This document shows positions 53,706 to 64,000 of a stretch of 64,000 nt of DNA, piece by piece. Under the pieces are notes generated by a model. That model was given only the letters and a program-made list of their open reading frames with translations. It ran no database searches and was not told the origin of the DNA. The DNA lies in contig NC_080564.1 in assembly GCF_030253575.1 (NCBI RefSeq), positions 26,454,561 to 26,518,560 on the forward strand, in the 5' to 3' direction. The position numbers and the translations under genes are program-made. Source of the stretch: Rhododendron vialii (taxonomy: Eukaryota > Streptophyta > Magnoliopsida > Ericales > Ericaceae). Positions within the stretch are counted from its first letter, which is position 1, and every line of letters begins with the position of its first letter.

Positions 53706-56700
53706 TCACCTCATGTCGCAGCACCGGGGCCTTCCTTGCTCTTGCAATTTTTTCCAGAGGCACGTCATCTGCCCTGGAGACTGGTAATGCGCTGTAATAT
53801 AATCTTCCGTACACCCCCATTGGCAGAACTTCAAGATGTGGATGTACTCCACGGGTGTTGAGCTGTTGAACTGCTCCACCCACATTCCCATACCCACATC
53901 TTCCATCTTGAACAACTGCATCGTATGGAACTAGTCAACAATCGCATGAAGATCCCATGTCTGTGCACCATGCATGAGTATATTGTATACGTACTTGTAC
54001 GTGTACTTGCGGAAGAGAGGGCAAATACATGTTATTGTTTGTGATTGTGTGAAATTTTAGGAGCAGATTTTAAGATTCAAGCTTCTAAAGCATTCTTAAG
54101 CGTTTGCCAAAACATTTGAAACCACCCCCCTTAAAATCCCTCATTTTGGAAGCCAAAAAATGGGTCAGATGCTGATTGCGGAGAAGTTGGATTTTGTGTG
54201 CTTCTGACCACACACTTTGGATTCATCAGTGATCACAAATTGTTTTGTAGCTTTTGTAGAAAACATTACTAGTTTTTGCTGCGTGAAAACAAAGAACTTG
54301 ATTCTTTTACTGAAATCCAGAGCTTATAATGTAAAAACAGAATTTTCAGCCCTCGTATAATATCTCCATGGCTATGGAAAGCACGTGCATTGTGACCTAC
54401 CCGTAGTTTATGTTTTTCGAACCCGGATACAATAAATTGTGCGATGTCCGATGACACAATGTAGCCTGGACCGTTTGCAAAAGGTGGATATTTTTCTCCT
54501 GCATACTCCTGAAAAACCCCAAAAGAGGAAGAAGACTATTATTAGTAATACACACAATGGCATTGCAGTGACTGAACAAATAGTAAGGCCAACTTGGGCT
54601 GTGCGTCAAAAAAGAATGAATCATCCAGAATTTCACCAAGCAGATAACTAAGGAAACTGTTAGCGAACTTTTTCAGGCTATGAGAAATTTCGCCCATCAG
54701 ACGATCCAAATCAAGAAAACAATCGCCAAATTTGGCAGAACTGTAGGTCATTCTCTAGAGTTCTAACTTGTCGTATTCCAATATCAATGCAAGTGAAAAA
54801 TGCAGATAGGATGTTAGACGGTTAGTAGGTTAGATCAGCACAAATGCGGGTTAAAGCATAGGGATACATTACAGTGAGAACATTTTTTTTGTCACTAAAA
54901 AACCTATTGCACACAGGAGAGCTCTAAATTTGGTATGACAAGCAACCACCAGATTTATACAAATAAAGACCAGTATAAACTAGTAGAAGCAAAAAATACT
55001 GTACTCCAGTTTTGCCATCAAAGTAAAGATATCCCTTGAAAATCCAAATATCTGAAGTTAATAACACGGAGATAATCGACGACACAAGTCAAAGCAATGG
55101 AAGAAAGAACCAAAAACGAAACCGATCAAGATAGCAGAACTAATGGATTCAGATGTTACCTCATATGTGACTCCCCATTTACCATACCGAAAGGGCTTAT
55201 GGTAGTAGTTTATGTTTCCCAAATAAAAGCTTTTACCAGCAGGGACTTTCTTTATTTCGTTCATAACCGCATCCACTCGAACAAATGTGTCATCATCACA
55301 CTTCATTACGTACTTTGCAGACACAGCGCGAACCTGTAACCAAAACACAGGCATCGTACCCGGTTAGCCTCAATCTACCTGCAAAGTTTGGACTACCTTC
55401 TCCGATTTCAAATCAGTCCGCCACTCACCCCATATTCAAAGATAGCAACCGTTTTCAGAACAAGAAGGTTATAGTTGTCCATGTAAGGCACTATAACTAC
55501 GTCGCCGAAGAAATCTGCTTCTTTCTTCAGCTCCAGATTCACTTCTTTCTTTGCGTGCTGTCCAAACATCACTTTCTAGTTAAAGATCATACGAAGGGAC
55601 TGCCAATTTTATATCGCAAATGCCATTAGTTTGTGTTTGGATCATGGATTTTTATTGGGGGGGTTCAGAAAAGGGAAGAGGAAAACGTTAGCAAAACTAA
55701 AGAAAAATAAATCAGTTTCTTCACTTCATTATCTTCTTATCGTTTCCTTTACCTCCGTAAATGCCTTCACGAACCCATGATCCAAACACAGCCCTAGTGT
55801 CTTCACCTACCAGTGCTACGAAGAACCGAGCAACCACAACAGAGGATTGAATAAGCTCGTGCTGCATCCAAGACCTCCTCACACCCATCCTCGATCCAAA
55901 ATGGTTGCCTGCTGAAATGATGCCAATGAATAGCTCGAAAGGTCCATCAGGAAGAGGCGGGGCCTTCCACCTGCTGGACATGTCAAGACGCCTATTGCTG
56001 ATTTGTGATGACGGCAAGGATGTTGCAAAAATGGAATGGACATCAATATCACCTTTCAAGAACAATCCTGTAGCATCCTCAATTGTGAACCCCTGTGGAC
56101 ATTTAGCAAACAACCTTAGGATTAACTCACGCGTTGATTGTTGAAATAGTGGTTCTGCAATTTTACTCACTGCGCGATGAGGAAAGGAGGATACATGCCG
56201 CCCATCAATGTCGACATGATAGCCCTCCAAGCCCGGTCGAAGAGTTAGGACAAAAAGCTTTCCCTCTGCAAATGGGTATGGCCAAACAGCAGCGTCCTGT
56301 GTTTGGCCAATTAGGCGGTTCAACCACGATCTTATCTTCGACTCCTCTGAGTCGCTGTTATTGCGGATCCATCCCTCGCACTTCACTTGGCCATCAACTG
56401 TGCATTGACGGGTTAACACTCCAAATCGATAACATTTGAGAGATGCAAATCTACAAATAGATCAAGTCTAAATGAACTAAGTTACAGTTACTTCTTTCCC
56501 GAAAATACAATGCAAATACTTACGGTTATTTTTCAATGAATCGTTTCCGATGTAAGAGAGTAATTCAAATGCAGTCTCTAGCACCTACAACTCAATCGAA
56601 AGCAAGCATTTTTTTCCTCTTCCATTGCATAATTTACTCACCTGTTTCTTCAATGACAAAGGATTTCCGTCCGTCGCAACGAATTGCTGTCCCCCACTGC

Positions 56701-57452
56701 ATCCTGTACCGCGTATTCTGCTCAATAACAGGTTTCCTACTCCTATCTCCCTTCAACCGCGCATTGAAATGCAACATCCTTGGCGGGTCCTCTCCATCAT
56801 CATCCTTCACCCCTTGCAACTCCACCATGAACTGCGACACCACCGCATTCTTCTCATCCTTTGCCAGTCTCGGCTTCCCCACGACCGTTATCAGCGACCC
56901 CAATTTCAGCCCGCACGGAAGCCCCATAATGGGAGCTTTCTCCAAGAACTCAAATCCGGATAGAGAAACCGAATTTGGACACGACTCGGCTCTCTTTCTC
57001 TCTGCAGCATTTTCATGAAAACCCAGAGATTTTCCCGGTTCGATCTCTTCCCATGTCTTCCTCCCCATTTCGAAAGCCTCCTTGGCCCAACTCTCAATAC
57101 CCGAAACATTGTTGCTACCATTGTTAACGGAAATGGCATCAAAACCCATGCTTGACAAAGGTTTAAACTCTGAAATTCGTCTATCGGGGTTCAAATACCA
57201 CGATCGGTTTCGAGGTTCCAGAGGGTTTTTCAGCGGGCGAATCAGTGACTCTTTTCTTTCCGATCCCTCTTCGCTCCTCTGAAGCAAAGAGGATCGAGAC
57301 GATTCTTGGGTTACCGCACTAGACCCAGAATCGAACACGAAGGGAAGTTCCAGTGTCATCATGAATAGGTACAGAAACCCTACGACGACTAGAATTTGAA
57401 TCGATCTCTGTCCACCTTGTGATGCAAACAAGTCCATTTTACTTCTCTTCAT
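53706..57452 (-). CDS. GALT: Hydroxyproline O-galactosyltransferase (galectin + GT31), seven exons
   Basis: Exons, in coding order: 57452-56642, 56397-56171, 56092-55811, 55557-55429, 55333-55160, 54508-54401, 53915-53706. All have GT-AG borders and matching phases, giving about 646 aa. It is a type II Golgi membrane protein with an anchor at about residues 17-38 ([20 protein letters not shown]). A galectin-type domain covers about 190-340 ([24 protein letters not shown]), then a GT31 domain follows ([33 protein letters not shown] with the DDD metal site, [30 protein letters not shown]). The family adds the first galactose to hydroxyproline in arabinogalactan proteins. The 78-bp second intron has no stop and keeps frame. 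The best match is the GALT2-GALT6 group, and the member was not resolved. Confidence 0.95.
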
Positions 57453-57732
57453 GTCTAACTACTTTTGAAAAAACGGATTTTTTGAAATTTGCAAAAATCA
57501 ATACCTCTGGTTATGAACAGAGGATAAGTTTTTGGAGGGAAGAGTTGAATTTGAATTAGAACAAATGTGGTGCGAATTGAATCACTGCAAATAACTCGAC
57601 AAATATTACATCTGGGAAATGTATTGAATATATTTAGGCCTTCAAAGACTAAATTCTAAATAGGAAGGTAGGAGAGAGGAGAAAGAGAAAAAACACCATC
57701 ACATTCTCAGGGCATTTGAGGGTTGTATTCAC

Positions 57733-57770
<38 letters not shown>

Positions 57771-58689
57771 CTCTAGTTCTTTCTGCAAAAGGCTTACAAA
57801 AGATGAAGGCTGAATGAAAAATTGATAATATGTTGACAAAGATTAACCGAGCAAATAAATCAATAAGTTTATTTTAGGGAAAAAATGAATTTGTGCAGAG
57901 AAATTTGGGAGAGAATATTAGGAACTGAAATTTACAAAATTTCACAAAATATAAGGATAAATATATCATTCAAATAAACTACTTTATTGACGAAATTTTG
58001 CGACATTCAATGACATTTCCAGTTACTATCAGATTTAAAACTCTTAATTAGGCTGTTTCCAGATGCATTAATGCATGGTGTTTGATGTTAGTAACTGGAA
58101 TTCCACTGTTAATGCATTTATTTAGGTTAATACAACATTTTAATTACACCTTGTTTGGCTTAGTTTAATTACTAGTCCTTCTCGTCGTAGCTTTTCATGT
58201 GTTTTTTTGTGAATATATTCTTACTTTTTAGTTTGTATATATAGGGGATTTTGGGTGGATTTTTAAAAAATCTGTTGACCAATTTAACAAAAATCAGAAG
58301 TCAAATAAAAGGGTAGACCCAAACGAGACCTAAGCAGGACCCAAATTTCCTAAACCTGATCGACTAGTATTAAATGTATTACTCCTACTACTTAACTAGC
58401 TACTAGAACAAGCATTAATTTGAAGGACTGGAAACTTTCCTTTTCGTCCAAATCTCCAGCAAATTGAGTTTCATTTACCAATTCTTAAGGAAATAACAAG
58501 CTTAATTTAAGCACCATTTTTTGCTAATACAATCCAAACTTTTGACATTTTCTTGTCAAGAATCGAATGTGAGTTTCGAGCACTCTAAAGGGTTCTTGCA
58601 AGACAAGTCCAACGACCAAGAGTGGTCGTGAACCCTCCAACGATTAAGTTAGTCGGAGATAATCAAGTGTATCAAAGCTCTAGTGAATT
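57453..58689. other. Galactosyltransferase 5' region and intergenic DNA
   Basis: The gene's promoter and 5' UTR should lie just above 57452. A GA run (about 57736-57766) may be in the leader, as often seen in plant 5' UTRs. No other gene is seen in the AT-rich remainder. Confidence 0.4.
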
Positions 58690-59480
58690 AGAGTTTTTTT
58701 TTTTTTTTTTTTTTTTTGGGGGGGGGGTGGGGTGGGGTGTTGTGGAATTGGGCCATTTTATAAAGCAAACCAACCAAAACAAAGGGAAATCCCAACTATA
58801 CAAGGAAAAAAACCAGGTAGATCCAACATGTACCTAACTGCCTAAACAATCAATACAGAGCAACAAGAAGAGAAATTACATCTAGCCAAAAAATACGTGA
58901 ACTAAGACCCCGCGTCCTAGCAAGCAACCTAGCGGCAGCACAAGACTTCAAGCCTCTCCACGAGCTAAGACAAGCCCTGACTTCCTCAATAATCAGAGCA
59001 CCCAAACTTGAAGCAGAGAGCCCACACACCCCCGAAAAAGTTTCTTATTTCTTTCTCTCCATATCCGGTAAATAGAGGTGGCCAAAGAGAGCTTATAAAC
59101 TCTGCTAAAGCATGCATCCCGAGATCTGTGATCGACAACCCGACCCAACCCAACCCAACTCATCTCATCAGCCAAACTGGCACTCGAACGATCAATACTG
59201 TTCTTTTGCAGAAGCATGTTCCAAAGTGTACTCGAGTATCACACACAAAAAAATAAATGGTCATGAGGTTGTTTAGGCTTCTCTCTGTAGGGTCAACCGT
59301 TGAGGAAATTAGTGGATTAGGATCAATAAAGGGAAAAAAAGATATAGGGACCTGATAGACTTTCGAAATGAAAACCTGATACTCTAGGCCAGCCGCCGAT
59401 TGGCTGCTATGTGTGTACATCAAGAGTGTACTTCGCTGCCAGGAGAACAGAGTCAGGTCCAGCAAAAAAAAAAAAAACAA
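58690..59480 (-). mobile_element. 5'-truncated LINE, 3' end of ORF2 and tail
   Basis: A long T run then G run (58693-58730) marks the A tail in reverse. Reading leftward, short frames give HLFFVCDTR and TSIYRIWRERNKKLFRG, the usual end of the zf-RVT part of plant LINE ORF2 (the I-W-x-E-R-N-x-R-x-F motif). It is broken by frameshifts and has no RT core. The 5' edge lies near 59480. Confidence 0.7.
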
Positions 59481-59996
59481 TAAGAGATCAGGAGTTCAAC
59501 TCCTTATTCTAACAATATACTTTGCCCGGGGAAAAAAAACAACTCATGCAGTAATACGCACGCAATGGATGGTGGTAACAATTAAGTTCCCATATTATTT
59601 CTGATTGGTTGCATTGTTAGTCTACTGTAGTTACAACTCTTGTCAAACTTGTGATTGTTTGGAACTGGTAAGAAAGTCATTTCCTTTCTCTCACTCGGTA
59701 GCCATTTTAATCCAAACAAACCAGTAAATTTAAACCCAACTCAAATCTACATTTAACCAAATAATATACCCAATTCAAACCCAACTCAAATGCTCTTGGA
59801 GCCACACATCATTCTTGTTTTTTCTATTTTGCCCTTAAATAGAAGATGCTATATATTCATCATGCCTTCCTTGCTTCCACACAAGTTAACCATGCTTTTC
59901 TAATACGGTTTGACAATCTTTATCTCTCTCCCTATCAGTTTCCTTCTTACTCTTTTCTTCTGTTTTTGATTTGTTGATTTAGTTTTAATAGGTACA

Positions 59997-62900
59997 ATGG
60001 TGAGACCTCCTTGTTACGAGAGATTGAATGCCAAAACGGGTAATTCGACTGAAGAGGAGGATGTAAAGAAAACAGGTTTGCCTGTGGAGGTTTTTCAATC
60101 TTGATTGTTTGTCAATTTTAAGAAAATTCACAACTTGTTGAACTTCGGTACACGAATTTCAATCTATTTCGAATTGCAATGCTTGAAAACATATGCTTCG
60201 TCAACTGGGTACGTCCTTTTTTAAAATGCTTGGAAACATGTTTGTGGTACAGGGCTGAGGAGAGGCGGAAAGAGTTGTCGGCTAAAATGGACCAACTGTT
60301 CAAGGCATGACAACAACTTCACTCCCGAAGAAGAGGAGCTCATCGTTAGGCTTCATGCAGCTATTGGAAGCAGGTTTGTTGGTTTGGAAAAGTTGCAGAC
60401 AGTAAACAACATAGTCGTTTAAAACTTAAGATACAGGATACCAATCCTACCATTTGTATCGTCTCATTTGAAAAAATTATATGTATCCCACCCTATATCC
60501 TACATAATTTATGGTAACGTATCCTACGATATATTTGTGTATCTTGATTCGGTACATAACCTACATTTACTTATTTTTCAAAAAAGTCTGACCTTATTAA
60601 TTTAAGAAGCGGTACCTCAAATGCTTCCATAATTTGTTTGATCTAATTATGGTGGCATTAAAACCATTTAAAAAAAGAAAAAACCCAACCTCAATCCATT
60701 AGGGCTCGAATAGAGGAATGAACTACTTCGATTGTTTTGCATGAATCGGATAAAGGCTCTTCTCCTCTTTCCTTAAGTAAGACACTAGAAAGCCTCAATA
60801 TAACTGATCCGACTTGGGAGACTTAGAATTTGCATCCTAAAAACTTCATTGTTATCAGGTATAGTATTTTGTTATAGTATATTAACTCTTCTTATTAACG
60901 TAGAGAAGTGCTACAATACACACCCCTTATTTAGGTGTGTATCATATGCACCATCTTTGATTACCATTAGATGCTTGAAAATTGATCTGGACCCTTTAAA
61001 ATGTTACGATAGGTTACTAACAAAAAACCTATTACCAGTGCAACGGGTAAACCCTGTGAATTAATAGTTGGGCCATAAGTTTGGGCTGAAAAAAAAATTA
61101 GGCCCAATTTTATTTTTGATAATTAATTTATTTTAAAAATAATAATTTTATTTTTTATAAACTTTGAAGCTAAAATTATTTCAAGTGAAAATAATTCACT
61201 TCTTTAAAATAGGTTCTCAATAATTACTAAAGGAAAAAGATACTATCATTATCATAATGTAATAAAAAGTAAAGTTAAGGCATTTTTTTATAGGATTTTT
61301 AAAGTGTTTCATATTTGTAGCCAATTTTTTTTTAAATTTTTTTTGAAATATTATGATGTTTAATATTTTTCACAATATCTTTAATTGCATAGTGAACTTT
61401 CACATAAATGGTCCAACTAAAAGGAATAACGAAGTCAATCATCTGTATTAATAAGTAAGAAACACTAATAAAAAAAGTTATTTGGTGATCAAGAGAGTAA
61501 TGGTGACGAGATAAATTTATCAATACATTTTAGGTTATGTGTAAAAGATAACAATATTTAGGATGTGCTATTTATTTTTTGGTCAATAGACGTACTACTA
61601 GTGTTTTGTGAATTAGTGCAAGCATCCGAATTACAAATAACTAATACTCGTATTTGATAATGTAATTGATTACAAGTGTTATCAATACCAATCAATTACG
61701 TAATTGAAACCGCAAAGAAATATAATCTATCATGTAATCAATTATTTGTGTTATTCAAAACAATTGGTTTTTTAAATCTATTACAATGTTTTTTTTAAAC
61801 TTATTTCGCAATTGATTAGAGGACTTACTGAGGCCCATCAATTAGCAAATTGATTGAGTAATCGACTTCACATTGTTACCCAACCGTACTCAATTCAATT
61901 ACAAAATCGATTATATTGTCTAATCGATTACATAATAGAATTGATTACATATTCGATTATGATGTCTAATCGAATATGTAATCAATTGCAAAATCAATTA
62001 CTATATATTTGATTATAATGTCTAATCAATTGAAAAATCAATTATAAAGTCTAATCGATTATGGAATTGAACATTCACATAATAGATTACATATTTGATT
62101 AACTACCGTTCAAAAAAAAAATTGATTAAGTAATCGATTGCACAATTGATTATAGAAAAGTTATGAAATGGACTAAAATGTTACGATTCCGTAGTAAAAA
62201 TGTTACAAACTAAAAATGTTACGATTTTTTTTATAAAGTTATCAAATACACCAAAATGTTATAATTCTAAAAATGTTATGAATCTGTTGCTAAAAAGTTA
62301 CGATTCATTCGTAAAAGTTACGATATGCACTAAAATGTTATGATTTGTAAGAAAAATGTTATGAATCAAAAGTTACGAATTTTTTGTATAAAAATTACGA
62401 TAGACATAAAATGTTATGAATGACCTGTTCAACAGGTAATTTTTTATGAGGTGGCACCTTAAAGGGGTGTGTATTGAAGATTTCTCCATTAACGTAACTT
62501 ACAATAAGCGATACTTATCCACATATATAAGATTATAAAATGAAAAGAAACGATACGTGATACTTGTCGTGATTTGACAACACTGCATATATATAATTAT
62601 ACTGAATTGTTTTAGACCTAGTTCAATTTGGGTTTTGAGAGAAGTTTTTGTGAGTAATAAGTGGAGAGAGAGAGAGATTATTGTGGACTATGCGCAGGGG
62701 TTTTCTTTCCCATTACACGTATTTGTTGATTCCCTTGTATTGCTAATTTTTTCCCTTAGTTGAATTGTTGATCTTTTTCCTCCCCAATATGAGAATTACA
62801 TTGAAAGAGCAACAATAATAGGATACTATATCAATCATGTAAGGCCCGCAGTAACTAAATGAAGCCCAATGGGCCAATTCTCAACAACTCAAAAATACCC

Positions 62901-63267
62901 GGGAAAGAAATGAACTTTTTTTTCCAAAATGTGAAAAGAAATAAACTAAACGGAAGACTATTATACACGAGAACCAATAATCAATTTTCTTCCCTTTCGG
63001 CAAGAGTGGACTCCTTGACTTCTTAATGGAGAGTGTAGAGAAGATATTCAATGCTCTCGAGGCAAGGTTGAACACGAATCTGGACTATACATTGGTGTGG
63101 GATCTATCTTGAATTGAATAATTTATCATACAACGGTGGCCAGGTGGCCAACTGGACTAGTCGTAGGTTGTTTGTATTCGTCGTTGAATTGCTTTCCCTG
63201 CATGATAACTCATAACAAACTTATCTTCCAACTACATTCACAAGCCTCTATTCATTTACAAGAATCG

Positions 63268-63333
<66 letters not shown>

Positions 63334-63905
63334 TGTTATCCAGGTGGTCGATAATCGCCCAACAACTACCCGGGAGAACGGACAACGATGTGAAAAATTG
63401 CTGGAACACTCAACTGAGAAAGAAGCTTTCCGACATGGGTATTGATCATGTTACTCACAAGCCCTTCTCCAAAGTCCTTGCGGATTATGCAAACATCGGC
63501 AGCCTCCCGGAGGCTGGAAGTGCTCGAATCGGCTCTCTCAATCGAGACTCAAAGAACTCATTCATCTTTGATTCAATGCAATTTCCAAACCCGCAGGAAG
63601 CATCATTCTCAAACGCCAACCCCCATTTGCCTACTTTAACAGAACAAACTCAAGAAAATTCCACTCTAAGCTGGCGCGATTACATCGTTGATGATCCGTT
63701 TCCACAGGCTGATGATGAGCAACGAAAAGAAAACAAGATAGTAATTGAGAATGATATAAAGCAAGAAGAGAAACACGAGCTCTCCATCAATGACTTTGAA
63801 GCTTCATCATCTTCCAGCAGTTCATTTGTTGAAGCCATGCTAGATCGACAAAACGACATGCTCTTGGAATTTCCTGGACTTTTGGAAGAATCATTCCTCG
63901 ATTGA
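59997..63905 (+). CDS. MYB35: MYB35/TDF1-like R2R3-MYB with internally deleted R2 repeat
   Basis: Exons are 59997-60075, 60253-60373 and 63344-63905, with GT-AG introns in the standard MYB positions and phases, giving an open 253-aa frame. Exon 1 has MVRPPC...TEEEDV but then jumps straight to KKTG. About 18 residues of R2, including the middle Trp, are missing, and the first Trp is replaced (GNSTEEED). Exon 2 keeps KSCRLKWTN but lacks about five residues before [17 protein letters not shown]3 in exon 3 is complete ([29 protein letters not shown]). The tail ends [20 protein letters not shown], like TDF1 proteins. The family regulates tapetum and pollen development. The R2 fold is probably lost, so this may be a pseudogene or an altered protein. 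Confidence 0.7.
60374..60893. other. MYB intron 2, part left of the inserted element
   Basis: AT-rich intron sequence, with no gene or clear repeat supported. The rest of the intron (62497-63343) is similar and ends in the CT run and acceptor. Confidence 0.4.
60903..62487. mobile_element. Non-autonomous Mutator-like element in MYB intron 2
   Basis: A 1585-bp element with ends GAGAAGTGCTACAATACACACCCCTT and, in reverse, GAGAAATCTTCAATACACACCCCTT. It is flanked by an exact 9-bp duplication ATTAACGTA (60894-60902 and 62488-62496). The inside is AT-rich with two repeat fields: AATCGATTACATAAT-like motifs (about 61640-62150) and AAAATGTTACGATTC-like motifs (about 62170-62420). No ORF of note. The 9-bp duplication is the mark of Mutator-type transposition. 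Confidence 0.85.
63271..63343 (+). repeat. CT microsatellite next to the MYB exon 3 acceptor
   Basis: A (CT) run of nearly 30 units (63271-63328) is followed by GTTTTTGTTATCCAG. It forms an extra-long pyrimidine tract before the splice acceptor. Confidence 0.85.
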
Positions 63906-64000
63906 GGCGCCAACAAGTTAATTTTTTCGTGGTATAACGAAAAACTATGTGAGCGCTTCAAATAGATCACTTGAAATAACGAAAACGGCAACCTTTCGGT

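Overview
This is a window of nuclear DNA from a flowering plant, most likely a eudicot. Split genes use GT-AG introns, the encoded proteins belong to plant-specific families, plant transposable elements are abundant, and an insert carries plant mitochondrial nad1 and atp6 pieces. The species cannot be named from the sequence. All comparisons with known proteins come from recognition, not from a search.

Layout. (1) 1-4380 (+): the last five exons of a HIPL1/HIPL2-like, GPI-anchored glucose/sorbosone-dehydrogenase-like gene. (2) 4957-16275: a complete but inactivated Tat-lineage Ty3/gypsy LTR retrotransposon with 5-bp target duplications, about 98% identical LTRs, a gag-pol frame broken by stops, and an extra antisense gene between pol and the 3' LTR. 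(3) 16276-27135: a nest of DNA transposons. It holds fold-back elements, a non-autonomous Mutator-like element (18167-21122) carrying a piece of an alpha-amylase gene, a PIF/Harbinger element (21272-26661) with an open transposase, an open Myb/SANT-like partner gene and a very large palindrome, and a Mutator-type MITE. (4) 27197-33325: an almost full-length L1-type LINE with broken ORFs. (5) About 33480-37551 (+): a small two-exon gene of unknown function whose 3.7-kb intron holds a hAT-like element and a LINE tail. (6) 37860-51965: an old tandem duplication. Each copy has one intronless AAA-ATPase gene (minus strand) and a decayed gene fragment downstream of it. Copy A is split by about 5 kb of mitochondrial DNA. 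(7) 53706-57452 (-): a seven-exon hydroxyproline O-galactosyltransferase gene with galectin and GT31 domains. (8) 58690-59480: a LINE tail. (9) 59997-63905 (+): a MYB35/TDF1-like R2R3-MYB locus whose first MYB repeat is internally deleted while the reading frame stays open. Its second intron holds a 1.6-kb Mutator-like element.

How the genes relate. The host genes do not form a pathway. HIPL and the galactosyltransferase act on the cell surface or wall glycoproteins, the ATPases are probably mitochondrial-outer-membrane or ER proteins, and the MYB family acts in the tapetum. Most of the sequence between them is transposon DNA at different stages of decay. Many of the stops that kill the retroelements are C-to-T type changes (CGA to TGA, CAG to TAG, TGG to TGA or TAG), as expected from deamination of methylated cytosine.
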